Shown here: positions 28,866-38,999 of the stretch, piece after piece
Numbering within the stretch: the first letter of the stretch is position 1
Layout of the letters: each line of letters starts with the position of its first letter
Origin: SABI01 sp028532915
GTDB lineage: Bacteria; Spirochaetota; Spirochaetia; Sphaerochaetales; Sphaerochaetaceae
Reading direction: 5' to 3'
Length of the DNA stretch: 64,000 nt
Assembly: GCA_963677225.1 (NCBI GenBank)
Contig: OY781923.1
Location: 1,488,001 to 1,552,000, forward strand
Program-made: the position numbers and the translations under genes
The notes under the pieces: generated by a model
The model's database searches: none
Told to the model about the DNA's origin: nothing
What the model saw: only the letters and a program-made list of their open reading frames with translations

Positions 28866-30275
28866 CTATTTATTGAGAGTATCTGTGGCACTTTTCACAG
28901 CAGCCTCGGCAGAGACTGCGAACGTCTCACTCAAAGTCGGATGAGGATGGACGGAAAGGGCGATATCTTCAGCCACAGCTCCCATCTCCAGAGCGATGAC
29001 CGCCTCACTGATGAGTTCTCCGGCATTGACTCCCGTGATACCCGCCCCCAGAAGCCTTTTGCTCTCTTTGTCGAACAGAGCCTTCGATATCCCTTCAGCG
29101 GCCAATGAACTCAGAGCTCTGCCGTTCGCCTGCCACGGGAAGGTCCCTTTGATGTAGGCAATATTCTGTTCCTTCAGTTCTTTCTCGGTAAGTCCTACCC
29201 AGGCAATCTCGGGACTGGTATAGGTGACAGAGGGGATGCCCATCACAGTAAATGCTGATGGGAGATTGCAGGCAACCTCTGCTGCGACCTTTCCCTGGTG
29301 TGCACTGCGATGAGCCAGCATAGGATTTCCTGTTACATCGCCTATCGCAAACACATGATCAACGTTGGTCCTCTGTCTGTCGTCGGTGATGATGGCCATT
29401 TTATCATCTGTTGCGATCGATGTGCTGCCGATACCGATCAGGTCGGAATTCGGTTTTCTGCCGACAACGACAAGGACGACTTCACTTGATATCTTCATGC
29501 TTCCTTCACTGTTTTCGACCGATACTACCAGTTTATCCTGAGACGGTTCAACCTTCGTCACTTTCGTCTTGAGATGAATCTTCTCATACTGTTTGGAGAT
29601 CTTTCTGATCAGTGGGCGTTTAAGATCATCGTCAGCCGGCAGGATGAGCGAATCGGCCATTTCCACAATGGTTATCTTTGTGCCCAGAGCGTGATAAATC
29701 GATGCCATCTCAAGACCGATGATCCCCCCTCCGATAATCGTCATGCTTTCGGGAATCTTTGTGAGTTCGAGAGCCTTCGTTGAATCCCATACCCTCTCAT
29801 CTTCGTAGGGTATGCCGGCAATTCGTACAGGAGAGGATCCTACGGCTATGATCAGATCATTGAAGGTTACCATCATCTCTTCACCATCCTCTGATGTTAC
29901 CTTTATAGCGGTATTAGATTCGAAGGTTGCTTCTCCTGTTATCCTTTCGATGTTGCGGGCCCTGCAGAGTTGATCAAGACCTCCTGTAAGACGGTTTACA
30001 ACCGATTCCTTATGAGATCTGATCTCATTTAGATCTATTTCGGGTTTTCGAAATACGACTCCTGCATAAGAGGCTGACTCGGTCTCCTCTATAAGATGGG
30101 CAAGATGCAGAAGGGTCTTCGATGGAATGCATCCCACATTGAGACAAACACCTCCCAGTGAAGAATGTTTTTCTATGAGGGTTACGTTCCTGTTGAGATC
30201 TGCAGCTCTGAAAGCTGCCGTATACCCCCCGGGCCCTCCACCGATGACTACAAGATCTTTTTTGAATTCTTTCAT
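28866..30275 (-). CDS. lpdA: Dihydrolipoyl dehydrogenase (E3)
   Basis: The enzyme reoxidises lipoamide in the pyruvate dehydrogenase complex with FAD and NAD. The 469-residue protein has the FAD motif VVIGGGPGGYTAA near 10, the redox disulfide GGVCLNVGCIPSKTL near 41-52, the NAD motif IGGGIIGLEMA near 175, FAIGDVTG near 310, and the C-terminal active-site VHPHPTLSE. No lipoyl domain is fused. It is the last gene of the aceE-aceF-lpdA operon; AGGAG precedes its ATG. Confidence 0.96.
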   Translation of the reverse strand: MKEFKKDLVVIGGGPGGYTAAFRAADLNRNVTLIEKHSSLGGVCLNVGCIPSKTLLHLAHLIEETESASYAGVVFRKPEIDLNEIRSHKESVVNRLTGGLDQLCRARNIERITGEATFESNTAIKVTSEDGEEMMVTFNDLIIAVGSSPVRIAGIPYEDERVWDSTKALELTKIPESMTIIGGGIIGLEMASIYHALGTKITIVEMADSLILPADDDLKRPLIRKISKQYEKIHLKTKVTKVEPSQDKLVVSVENSEGSMKISSEVVLVVVGRKPNSDLIGIGSTSIATDDKMAIITDDRQRTNVDHVFAIGDVTGNPMLAHRSAHQGKVAAEVACNLPSAFTVMGIPSVTYTSPEIAWVGLTEKELKEQNIAYIKGTFPWQANGRALSSLAAEGISKALFDKESKRLLGAGITGVNAGELISEAVIALEMGAVAEDIALSVHPHPTLSETFAVSAEAAVKSATDTLNK

Positions 30276-30285
30276 ACAGCTGCTC

Positions 30286-31542
30286 CTACATGATTACTTT
30301 GCGGATATCGGAAAGAAGAGACGCGAGATATGTGGTGAAACGGACACCCTGAACCCCGTCAATAACCCGGTGATCGTATGAGAGCGAGAAGGGAAGGATA
30401 TTTCTCGGTACGAAACGCTCCCCGTCTGCAACCGGCTGGATACTCATTCTGGAGATTCCCAGTATGGCAACCTCAGGCGGATTGATGATAGGGGTAAATC
30501 CTGTCCCTCCGATGCCCCCTAAACTCGAGATGCTGAAAGTGGAACCTGACAGATCCTCTGTCTTGAGCTTCCGTTCTCTTGCCTTACCGCTTAGTTCTAC
30601 TATCTGCTGTGCGATCTGTGTCACCGATTTCTTGTCGGCCTCTTTGATAACGGGAACGACAAGGCCTTCTTCAGTATCGACAGCTATCCCTATATTGTAA
30701 TAAAATTTGTGGATGATCTCATTGTCATGTTCATCGTAGGATGCGTTGAAACGGGGGAACTTTTTCAGTGCTGTCACTACGGCCAGAACCACGAAGGGGA
30801 GTATGGAAAGAGGAAGCTGGTCATATTCTTTCTTCATTTCTTTTCTGAACTTTTCAAGTTCAGTGACATCCGCCTGATCGAACTGAGTTACATGAGGAAT
30901 GGTCTGCCACGATCTTTGAAGGTGAGGACCCGAAATCTTCTGGATACGCGAAAGTTGAACTTTCTCGATTGTACCGTATACCGAAAAATCTTCAAGCGGG
31001 GCTCCTTGTGCCGGCCGTGGAGAATCTATCATCGATTTGACGTGGTTCTGCACATCCTCTCTCAGGATCCTGTTATGGGGACCTGTCGGGTCCACCTGAC
31101 TCAAATCCACTCCAAGTTCCCGTGAATACTGACGTACTGAAGGAGTCGCATGGGACAGTGACCGATTCTGAGATGGTTCTTTGGAATCCTGGAAGGATGG
31201 AACATCTTTTTTCATTTCATGTGTCACCTTCTGCTCTTCTTTTGATCTTTCGCCGTCCGTATCGGTTCGTTCATTTGTCTTACCGGCGGTCTCCTTTTCT
31301 GTCTCCTCTACTTCGATCGAGGCCAGAAGGGAGTCTTTCGAGACAGTGTCTGCCGTCTTCACATTCAGAGTTTTGATTGTTCCTGTAAAGGGAGACGGTA
31401 TATCGGTGACCGCCTTTTCACTTTCCAGAGCCACAAGGCTCTCCCCCGACTGCACGGTATCTCCTTCGGCAACATAGATTTCGATGATGGGAACATTTGA
31501 AAAACCTCCGATATCGGGTACTTTAATCTGTTTTACTGCCAT
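30286..31542 (-). CDS. aceF: Dihydrolipoamide acetyltransferase (E2 of pyruvate dehydrogenase)
   Basis: The 418-residue protein has a single lipoyl domain (about 1-78, lipoyl lysine in ESEKAVTD), a charged linker, and a subunit-binding domain (about 133-168, ATPSVRQYSRELGVDL). The catalytic domain carries the active-site motif SYDHRVIDGVQG near its C-terminus. One lipoyl domain is fewer than the three of E. coli AceF. It sits between aceE and lpdA with short gaps; AAGGAA precedes the ATG. Confidence 0.95.
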   Translation of the reverse strand: MAVKQIKVPDIGGFSNVPIIEIYVAEGDTVQSGESLVALESEKAVTDIPSPFTGTIKTLNVKTADTVSKDSLLASIEVEETEKETAGKTNERTDTDGERSKEEQKVTHEMKKDVPSFQDSKEPSQNRSLSHATPSVRQYSRELGVDLSQVDPTGPHNRILREDVQNHVKSMIDSPRPAQGAPLEDFSVYGTIEKVQLSRIQKISGPHLQRSWQTIPHVTQFDQADVTELEKFRKEMKKEYDQLPLSILPFVVLAVVTALKKFPRFNASYDEHDNEIIHKFYYNIGIAVDTEEGLVVPVIKEADKKSVTQIAQQIVELSGKARERKLKTEDLSGSTFSISSLGGIGGTGFTPIINPPEVAILGISRMSIQPVADGERFVPRNILPFSLSYDHRVIDGVQGVRFTTYLASLLSDIRKVIM

Positions 31543-31558
31543 ATTCTCTATTCCTTTA

Positions 31559-34228
31559 TCAACTCAGACGGGGATTCGGTTTGTCTATCTCTATATGATA
31601 AGCCTCTATGGCTTCCTTTACCCGGTCGTAAGATATCTTCTGTTCATCAGCAAGTCCCTTCAGTGCCGAAAGGACGATGTAGTATCGGTCGATCTCGAAG
31701 AATTTTCTCAGCTGCTTTCTCGTATCGCTTCTTCCGAATCCGTCAGTTCCGAGGATCGTCACATGTTTTTGAGGTATCAGACGCCGGATCTGTTCACTGT
31801 AGGCTCTGATGTAATCTGTGCTGATGACGACAGGTCCTTCAAACGGTTCAAGCAGCGAAGTGAGATACGGCACCTTCTTCTCCTCTTGAGGATGGGTGAG
31901 ATTGTAACGTTCGCATTCTACCCCTTCATTGTGAAGCTGATTTACTCCCAGGATACTCCACACGGAGGCTTCCACATCGAAATCCTTTCTGAGAAGTTCT
32001 GCGGCTTCGATTACTTCAAGCAGAATCGTCCCGCTTCCCATCAGCTGTACCTGAAGAGGGTTGGACTTCTTTCCACGACTGTACAGATATGCCCCTTTGA
32101 CGATCCCCTCTGATGCGCCTTTCGGCATTGCCGGGTGAGGATAATTCTCATTCATGAGTGTGATATAGTAGAATACGTTTTCACCTTTTTCATACATTCT
32201 CACCATACCGTCGTGTATCAGCGTAGCTACCTCATACGAGAATGTCGGATCGTAGGCAAGACATGTAGGGTGGGTGGATGCGATAAGAAGTCCGTGGCCG
32301 TCTTCATGTTGAAGGCCCTCACCGTTGAGCGTGGTTCTTCCCGCAGTTCCTCCCATAAGGAAACCTTTGGCTCTACTGTCTCCGGCCGCCCAGATGAAAT
32401 CATCAACTCTCTGGAACCCGAACATGGAATAGAAGATATAGAACGGGATCATCGGTAATTTGTGGTTTGCGTAACTGGTTGCGGCTGCTATCCATGAGGA
32501 GATGGCGCCGGCTTCGGTTATTCCCTCTTCGAGGATCTGACCTTTTGCATCTTCTCTGTACCACATGAGTGAACTGCTGTCCTGCGGTTCGTACAGCTGT
32601 CCCGTGGGAGCATAGATTCCAAGCTGTCTGAACAATCCTTCCATACCGAATGTTCTAGCCTCATCGGGTACGATCGGAACGATACGGTCTCCGATGTTCT
32701 TGTCTTTCACCAGTTTAGTGAGCATTCTGACGAATGCCATCGTTGTAGACAGTTCTCTCTCACGAGTGCTTTCAAACATCTGGGAAAATTCCTTGAGAGG
32801 AGGGATTTGGAGCACTTCAGTGCTCTCATCCCGGTAAGGGACAGGTCCACCCATGACTTTCCTTCTGCGGGCGATAAACTGCGCTTCATCGGATCCCTCT
32901 TCAGGTCTGATGAACGGAAGGTCCTCGAGCTGATCATCTGCTAATTTTACATGAAAATGATCTCTGAACGCTTTAAGACTGTCAAGATCCATACTCTTCT
33001 GATTATGGGTTCCCATGGAAGCTTCTCCCGACTTGCCCATTCCGTATCCTTTTACGGTATTGAAGAGGATGACCGTCGGTTCACCTTTATGATTCACAGC
33101 TTCACTGAATGCTCCATAGATCTTTCTCGGATCGTGTCCTCCTCTTGTGAGCTGCCAGAGTTCTTTGTCGGTTTTATCGGCTATGAGACTGTTGAGATAT
33201 TCATCGTCACCGAATATCTTCTCCCGAAGATATGCCGGTCCTCTCGACTGTATGGTCTGGAATTCTCCATCAACCATGCGGGAGAGTTTTCTGAACAGAA
33301 GACCTTTTGTATCGCGTTCGAATATGGAGTCCCACTCTGTTCCCCATATGACCTTGATCACATTCCAGCCGGCTCCCCGGAATTTTCCTTCGAGTTCCTG
33401 GATGATCTTTCCGTTTCCTCTCACAGGTCCGTCGAGACGCTGTAGATTGCAGTTGACAACACAGATGAGATTATCGAGTTTCTCTCTGGACGCAAGTGAC
33501 AGAGCCCCGAGAGACTCCGGTTCGTCCGATTCCCCGTCACCCATGAAAATCCACACCTTACGATTTTTGTTCTCTTTCAGTCCTCGTGATTCAAGATATT
33601 TCATGAACCGGGCCTGATAGATTGCCATCGAAGGTCCCAATCCCATCGAGACTGTAGGAAACTGCCAGAAATTCTTCATAAGATAGGGGTGGGGATAACT
33701 CGAAAGCCCTCCGCCGTTCACTTCCTTTCTGAAGTTGTCGAGCTGTTCAGAAGTGAGTCTGCCTTCAACAAAGGCGCGTGCGTATATTCCCGGTGCACTG
33801 TGACCCTGGAAGAAGATCAGATCGCTTCCTTCAGGATGGTTGATTCCTTTGAAGAACCAGTTGAATCCCACCTCGTAAATTGCTGAAGAGGAGGAAAATG
33901 ATGCGATATGTCCTCCGATCCCTTTGGTATCCCTGTTTGCCTTCGCTACCATAGCCATGGCATTCCATCTCACATAGGAAGCTACATCCCTTGCAATAAG
34001 AGAATCCTCTTGAGCGATTGACGCGTTCTTACCCTGTATTACGGTGTTGGTGTATGGACTTATCACCCCGGGCGAGGTGTTCACTCCCTGATTGCGTGCA
34101 CTTTGAGTGAGTTCCTGCAGCAGAAAATCGGTCTTTTCAGGTCCTTCGGTTCGGATGACCCCTTCAAGTGAATCGAGCCAGTCACGTGTTTCCCCCGGAT
34201 CGGGGTCATGAAATACTTGTTTACTCAT
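31559..34228 (-). CDS. aceE: Pyruvate dehydrogenase E1 component, homodimeric type
   Basis: The thiamine-diphosphate enzyme decarboxylates pyruvate and passes the acetyl group to AceF. The 889-residue protein has the length of the AceE type. It shows HIASFSSSSAIYEVGFNWFF, the cofactor motif MGDGESDEPES through VVNCNLQRLDGPVRGN, and EGITEAGAISSWIAAATSYA in the pyrimidine-binding part. GGAGGAG precedes the ATG by about six bases. It heads a three-gene operon behind a clear promoter. The 314-base gap upstream to secA holds that promoter and the secA terminator; I see no gene in it. Confidence 0.97.
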   Translation of the reverse strand: MSKQVFHDPDPGETRDWLDSLEGVIRTEGPEKTDFLLQELTQSARNQGVNTSPGVISPYTNTVIQGKNASIAQEDSLIARDVASYVRWNAMAMVAKANRDTKGIGGHIASFSSSSAIYEVGFNWFFKGINHPEGSDLIFFQGHSAPGIYARAFVEGRLTSEQLDNFRKEVNGGGLSSYPHPYLMKNFWQFPTVSMGLGPSMAIYQARFMKYLESRGLKENKNRKVWIFMGDGESDEPESLGALSLASREKLDNLICVVNCNLQRLDGPVRGNGKIIQELEGKFRGAGWNVIKVIWGTEWDSIFERDTKGLLFRKLSRMVDGEFQTIQSRGPAYLREKIFGDDEYLNSLIADKTDKELWQLTRGGHDPRKIYGAFSEAVNHKGEPTVILFNTVKGYGMGKSGEASMGTHNQKSMDLDSLKAFRDHFHVKLADDQLEDLPFIRPEEGSDEAQFIARRRKVMGGPVPYRDESTEVLQIPPLKEFSQMFESTRERELSTTMAFVRMLTKLVKDKNIGDRIVPIVPDEARTFGMEGLFRQLGIYAPTGQLYEPQDSSSLMWYREDAKGQILEEGITEAGAISSWIAAATSYANHKLPMIPFYIFYSMFGFQRVDDFIWAAGDSRAKGFLMGGTAGRTTLNGEGLQHEDGHGLLIASTHPTCLAYDPTFSYEVATLIHDGMVRMYEKGENVFYYITLMNENYPHPAMPKGASEGIVKGAYLYSRGKKSNPLQVQLMGSGTILLEVIEAAELLRKDFDVEASVWSILGVNQLHNEGVECERYNLTHPQEEKKVPYLTSLLEPFEGPVVISTDYIRAYSEQIRRLIPQKHVTILGTDGFGRSDTRKQLRKFFEIDRYYIVLSALKGLADEQKISYDRVKEAIEAYHIEIDKPNPRLS

Positions 34229-34307
34229 ACATCTCCTCCAAATGTGAGGTTGCGATCAAAAGAATCTATGATGTCTGATGCGTAACAAATCAACTGATAT
34301 ATAACTC

Positions 34308-34336
34308 ATAATATCCTATCGTAATGGGTAACTCAA
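34308..34336 (-). promoter_or_regulatory. Promoter of the pyruvate dehydrogenase operon
   Basis: Read on the minus strand, TTGAGT (34336-34331), a 17-base spacer and TATTAT (34313-34308) form a sigma70 promoter about 80 bases before the aceE start. A second weaker TTGACT-like element lies further upstream near 34399-34404. Confidence 0.6.
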
Positions 34337-34506
34337 CATGAATCGCATTCCTCTCTTGCATCGTATGATACCTATAACATCGGTATGATAGTCCTATGAG
34401 TCAACCGATTTTAACAAAAATTTGAGTTCGAGGATTGTGGTAATTATTTAAAAAAGAGGGAAATATATTCTGAATATGAAATTATGCAAAACATAAATTC
34501 ATTTTT

Positions 34507-34538
34507 AAAAAGGTTCTTCGAAAACGGAGAACCTTTTT
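34507..34538 (-). terminator. Intrinsic terminator of secA
   Basis: An 11-bp perfect stem (AAAAAGGTTCT at 34507-34517 with AGAACCTTTTT at 34528-34538) lies just beyond the secA stop. It is followed on the minus strand by a T-rich tract. The A/T flanks on both sides would let it work in both directions. Confidence 0.85.
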
Positions 34539-34542
34539 CTCG

Positions 34543-37257
34543 TCATGCATCTCTTCCGTGACAGTGTTTATACTTTTTTCCACTTCCGCAGGGGCATGGT
34601 TCATTTCTACCGACTTTCTTCGTGGTTCGAACAACCTGCACACTGCCGCTGTGTCCGGCAGAAGATGAGGATGAACCTTTATTGAAGGAGGAGAGCTGCT
34701 GATGTGATTCGGTAAGCTTTCGTTCCTTCGCTCTTTTTCCTGAATTGGGGTCTTCCTGGATCTTCACACTGATCATCAGTGAGGCGATATACTCGCGGAT
34801 ACTCAGAATCATCTTCTCGAAAATCTCGAAACCTTCCAGCTTGTATTCGAGCAGAGGGTTCTTCTGGGCATAGGAGCGCAACGATACCGATTCTCTCAGA
34901 GCTTCGAGCTGGTCGAGGTGGTTCTGCCATCTCATGTCTATCTGTCTCAGATAGTGGAACCTGAGAAAATCGTTGAACATCTTCTCTCCTGTCAACTTGA
35001 TTTTCTCATCGATCTTATCCTTGAGAACCGTAAAGGAAAATTCGGTGAGTTCCTGTTTGGTGGAGAGTCCGCTGTCGAGAAGGTCCTTTTCTATGTCGAT
35101 ATGGAATTTCCCGATGATGAACTGACAGATACCTTTGACAAGTGATTCGGTATTGTCGAACTGTTCCAGATTACCGATTCCCTCAGTCAATGTCTCTTTT
35201 ATCGTATCAAGACCGCGAAAGACAAGATTTTCATCCTCAAGAATGGAATCTCTCTGCTTGTAGATGAAATTTCTCTGTTCATTGAGCACATCGTCATATT
35301 CAAGCAGATGTTTTCTGATCTCATAGTTCTGCTCTTCAACTTTCATCTGGGCACGTTCTATGGCCCTCGAGATCATGGAATGCTCTATCGGTTCACCTCC
35401 GAGTCCGACTCTCGACAGCATCGATTTGACCGTATCGCGGGCAAACAGTCTCATGAGAGTATCATCGAGAGAAAGGAAGAAACGGGAGACACCGGGATCT
35501 CCCTGACGGCCTGACCGTCCGCGGAGCTGGTTATCGATTCGTCTCGATTCATGCCGCTCGGTTCCGAGGATATACAATCCGCCGAGGGCTTTTACTTTTT
35601 CATAACGCTCTTTCCAGACAGGGTAGACTTCCTTTTTGGCCCGTTCGATCTGTTCCCCGTCGGCATCGCTTCCCACCTTTTTCCTGATAAGAGCATCAAG
35701 AGACCCTCCGAGTTTAATATCGGTACCTCGTCCAGCCATGTTGGTTGCTATGGTGATGGCTCCCTCTGCTCCGGCATCTTCGATGATCAGGGCTTCTCTG
35801 GCATGATTTTTCGCATTGAGTACCTCATGCTTAATACCACGTTTATGAAGAAGAGAGGAGATCAGTTCCGATTTCTCGATGGAGACCGTACCAACCAGAA
35901 TCGGTTGTCCGGTTTTGTGAACTTTCTCTATCTCATCACATATGGCATCATATTTGAATTTCTCATTGAGATAGACAAGGTCGTGATGATCCTCTCTCGC
36001 AACAGGCAGGTGGGTAGGGATGACTACTACATCCAGGTTGTAGATGCTGTTGAATTCTCCTGCTTCCGTATCGGCAGTTCCCGTCATACCCGATATCTTG
36101 TCGTACATCCTGAAAAAGTTCTGGAAAGTTATGGTAGCGAGGGTCTTGTTCTGTGCTGCGACTCTGATATGTTCCTTCGCCTCTATGGCCTGGTGCAGGC
36201 CGTCCGAATATCTGCGTCCATGAAGAACTCTTCCCGTGAATTCATCGACTATCTGGACAGTGTTGTCTGCGACGACATAATCCACATCTTTATGAAAAAG
36301 GGTATGAGCCTTCACAGCCTGGGTTACGTAGTGGACGAATTCGAAGTTCTCATCATCATACAGGGTACCCGTTATACTGTGGTTTTTCAGAAGAAGCTGC
36401 TCGATATGATTCAGCCCCTCGTTTGTGAAGGTGACTCTTTTGTGTTTCTCGTCAATCTGATAATCACCTTCGACATCTTCATCATAATCGAGAGTCTCGG
36501 GATTCACTTCACAGGGAATCAGAGACCGGACGATCATGTCGGCTTCTTTGATTCGTTTCGTGTCGTCCTCCGCCTGCCCGCTGATGATCAGAGGAGTCCT
36601 TGCTTCATCAATCAGTATCGAGTCGATCTCATCGATGATACAGTAGTGATGCAAGGCCTGTATCTTATCGATCCTTCTCAGTTTCATATTGTCTCTGAGG
36701 TAATCGAACCCGAATTCGTTGTTAGTTCCGTAGGTGATATCACACGAATAGGCGGCCTTCCTTCCTTCATTGTCCATCGAACTGACGATAGCGGAGACCG
36801 TCAAACCCAGAAAGCGGTAGATAGGGCCCATCCATGAGGCATCACGTGATGCAAGATAGTCATTGACTGTGATGATGTGAACTCCGCTGCCGTCAAGTGA
36901 GTTGAGATATGCTGCAGGTACACAGGTGAGGGTCTTCCCTTCTCCGGTTTTCATTTCCAGGATGTTTCCCTGATGAAGCACGACAGCTCCCATGATCTGC
37001 TCATCATAATGCTTTTCCCTGAGGACTCTGAAGGAAGCCTCTCTGGCCAGAGCAAATGCCTCGGGCAAAAGAGAATCAAGGGATTCTCCATCTGCTCTGC
37101 GCTGACGCAGCTGCTCAGTGATGTGCGGAAATTGCTCGTCAGAGAGATTCTGAGCCCAGCTTTCTTTATCATTCACCTTCTCTACGATAGGGGTAAGTCG
37201 TTTAATATCTTTTTCCTGTTTTGTGCCGAATAGGCGTTGTAAAAGACTTTTTGCCAT
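34543..37257 (-). CDS. secA: Preprotein translocase ATPase SecA
   Basis: SecA drives protein export through SecYEG. The 904-residue protein has Walker A MKTGEGKT near 108, [13 protein letters not shown], the [16 protein letters not shown] segment with Walker [43 protein letters not shown] (split motifs), and a C-terminal zinc tail [14 protein letters not shown] that binds SecB or lipids. ATG 37257 is preferred over 37278 because GAGGA lies just upstream. It is divergent from murG across a 97-base gap, and ends at a strong terminator. Confidence 0.97.
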   Translation of the reverse strand: MAKSLLQRLFGTKQEKDIKRLTPIVEKVNDKESWAQNLSDEQFPHITEQLRQRRADGESLDSLLPEAFALAREASFRVLREKHYDEQIMGAVVLHQGNILEMKTGEGKTLTCVPAAYLNSLDGSGVHIITVNDYLASRDASWMGPIYRFLGLTVSAIVSSMDNEGRKAAYSCDITYGTNNEFGFDYLRDNMKLRRIDKIQALHHYCIIDEIDSILIDEARTPLIISGQAEDDTKRIKEADMIVRSLIPCEVNPETLDYDEDVEGDYQIDEKHKRVTFTNEGLNHIEQLLLKNHSITGTLYDDENFEFVHYVTQAVKAHTLFHKDVDYVVADNTVQIVDEFTGRVLHGRRYSDGLHQAIEAKEHIRVAAQNKTLATITFQNFFRMYDKISGMTGTADTEAGEFNSIYNLDVVVIPTHLPVAREDHHDLVYLNEKFKYDAICDEIEKVHKTGQPILVGTVSIEKSELISSLLHKRGIKHEVLNAKNHAREALIIEDAGAEGAITIATNMAGRGTDIKLGGSLDALIRKKVGSDADGEQIERAKKEVYPVWKERYEKVKALGGLYILGTERHESRRIDNQLRGRSGRQGDPGVSRFFLSLDDTLMRLFARDTVKSMLSRVGLGGEPIEHSMISRAIERAQMKVEEQNYEIRKHLLEYDDVLNEQRNFIYKQRDSILEDENLVFRGLDTIKETLTEGIGNLEQFDNTESLVKGICQFIIGKFHIDIEKDLLDSGLSTKQELTEFSFTVLKDKIDEKIKLTGEKMFNDFLRFHYLRQIDMRWQNHLDQLEALRESVSLRSYAQKNPLLEYKLEGFEIFEKMILSIREYIASLMISVKIQEDPNSGKRAKERKLTESHQQLSSFNKGSSSSSAGHSGSVQVVRTTKKVGRNEPCPCGSGKKYKHCHGRDA

Positions 37258-37354
37258 TGTTGGTCCTCGCATGTCCACGTGTAGTATATAAATTATAACG
37301 ATAAATATTGCGTGTGTATATCGCTTTCTTGTAGAGTATGGTCAGGAGAAACCC

Positions 37355-38452
37355 GTGACAGAAATGAAAATCTGCTATACCGGAGGGGGGACCGGAGGCC
37401 ATATTTTCCCTCTCTTTTCGATTGACCGCCATATGAAGACTCTTCCTGTCCCGACAGAGAATTCATTTTTCATCACATCAGAAAAAGATCAGGATAGACG
37501 GTGGCTCGAAAGCGAGGGGGTGAGATTCTACCGGATAAGGGGTGGAAAGCTCCGGCGATATTTCTCTTTTCAGAATGCTGCAGATATCTTCAACATCATT
37601 GCAGCTTTCTTCCAATCGGTGAAGATCCTGAAAATTGAGAAGCCGGTTCTTTTATTCTCCAAAGGAGGATACGTTTCTCTCCCTCCGGTAGCAGCCGCCT
37701 ATCTGCTGAGAATTCCGATTGTTGCTCATGAAAGTGATTCGACAGCTTCACTGACCAGTAAAATCGCAGTGAGAATGTGTGCAAGAATGTGTATCGCACG
37801 AGAGGAAGTGAGCCTGACGTTCCCGGATCGTCACCGTCACAAATGTGTGGTTACCGGGGTCCCTACAACTGTCCATTTCGACCTGGAACATGCCATGAGA
37901 ATCAGAAAAGAGAGGAAAAGACCTCTCATCCTGATTCTCGGGGGATCACAGGGAGCTGTTCAGATCAACGAACTGATTTTTCCGGTGATAGATCGTCTGT
38001 TAGCCTTTGCCGACATCGTTCACCAGACGGGGGAAGGAAAGGAGAACGGAATCAGAAAAATGGGATATACTCAGATTCCCTTTCTACACGATAGTTATGA
38101 ACAGACTCTTTATGAATCGACGGTAGTCCTTTCCCGTTCGGGAGCGACCGTGATTGCCGATCTGATCGAGATGGAGGTCCCCCCGATTCTCATCCCGATT
38201 CCCTTGAAAGCCAGCAGAGGGGATCAGCAGGACAATGCACGATACCTTCAACGTATGAAAGCTGCTATAGTTCTTGATTCGGACACAGTCGATTCTTCTC
38301 AGGTTCTGCAGAGCCTGGAAGGACTGCTTCAGGATCCGCAGAGACTGGAGATTATGAGAGAGAACCTGCGGAAGCTGAAAGGAAAAAGAAGTGAAGAGCT
38401 GATCGCCCGTGTTATTATAGACACACTAGATGAAAAAAATGGTACCATGTAA
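37355..38452 (+). CDS. murG: UDP-N-acetylglucosamine--N-acetylmuramyl-(pentapeptide) transferase MurG
   Basis: MurG turns lipid I into lipid II on the inner face of the membrane. The 365-residue protein has YTGGGTGGHIFPLF near residue 8, FSKGGYVSLPPV, AHESDSTASLTSK, ILGGSQGAVQINE, SRSGATVIADL, and KASRGDQQDNARYL. GTG 37355 is the start, with AGGAG (37344-37348) six bases upstream; ATG 37364 is a weaker alternative. It is separated from the main wall cluster and opens an operon with cvpA, holB, a two-component pair and a helicase. Confidence 0.95.
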   Translation: MTEMKICYTGGGTGGHIFPLFSIDRHMKTLPVPTENSFFITSEKDQDRRWLESEGVRFYRIRGGKLRRYFSFQNAADIFNIIAAFFQSVKILKIEKPVLLFSKGGYVSLPPVAAAYLLRIPIVAHESDSTASLTSKIAVRMCARMCIAREEVSLTFPDRHRHKCVVTGVPTTVHFDLEHAMRIRKERKRPLILILGGSQGAVQINELIFPVIDRLLAFADIVHQTGEGKENGIRKMGYTQIPFLHDSYEQTLYESTVVLSRSGATVIADLIEMEVPPILIPIPLKASRGDQQDNARYLQRMKAAIVLDSDTVDSSQVLQSLEGLLQDPQRLEIMRENLRKLKGKRSEELIARVIIDTLDEKNGTM

Positions 38453-38474
38453 GGGTCAATGAGAGGAGTTCTTT

Positions 38475-38999
38475 ATGGATGTGTGGAGTTTTACTATAGG
38501 TATGTATCAATTTACAGCCGTTGATATCATTATAACTGTCCTGCTTTTCATGGGGGCCGTGCTCGGAGCTGTGAAGGGGTTTGCTCGTGAAGCCGCGACC
38601 CGCTTTGGGTTCATAATCGCGATTCTCATCGCGATGCTGTTCACTTTGTCGGCAGGTTCACTGATAGGAGAAACTTTCACTCTGCCTCCTCTGTGGTCGG
38701 CGTTTATTGCCTTCATGGTTCTTTTCATCATCGCCTATACGGTGATGCTCCTGCTCGGAGGGCTTCTCGAAAAAACTCTTGAGACGATAAAGCTGGGCTG
38801 GCTCGACTCTCTGCTCGGTCTGGTTCTCGGTGTCGTGGAGATGTTCATCGCCGTGGTATTCGTTATCTATCTGTTTGATATGCAGCCTGTGATCGATATC
38901 TCGAAATATCTCGATACAAGCGAACTGTACCGGAGAATCATCGTTCCGATCGTACCCCGTCTGATTGAAATATTTGAAGGAGCGGTAGCTGATGTTTGA
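38475..38999 (+). CDS. CvpA family membrane protein
   Basis: The 174-residue protein has four hydrophobic segments, with the family opening VDIIITVLLFMGAVLGAVKGFARE and a core reading LGWLDSLLGLVLGVVEMF (cited in part). CvpA proteins are inner-membrane proteins linked to colicin V production and envelope homeostasis; their molecular role is not settled. It overlaps the start of the holB-like gene by 8 bases. Confidence 0.85.
   Translation: MDVWSFTIGMYQFTAVDIIITVLLFMGAVLGAVKGFAREAATRFGFIIAILIAMLFTLSAGSLIGETFTLPPLWSAFIAFMVLFIIAYTVMLLLGGLLEKTLETIKLGWLDSLLGLVLGVVEMFIAVVFVIYLFDMQPVIDISKYLDTSELYRRIIVPIVPRLIEIFEGAVADV

Noticed and set aside
34229..34542. Search for a small gene or RNA in the aceE-secA gap
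   Set aside because: Only the aceE promoter and secA terminator are supported; the remaining AT-rich sequence shows no start signal or structure.
35551..36837. A 428-codon open frame opposite secA
   Set aside because: It is the antisense shadow of secA, has no Shine-Dalgarno and no recognisable domain; the secA frame is fully conserved.
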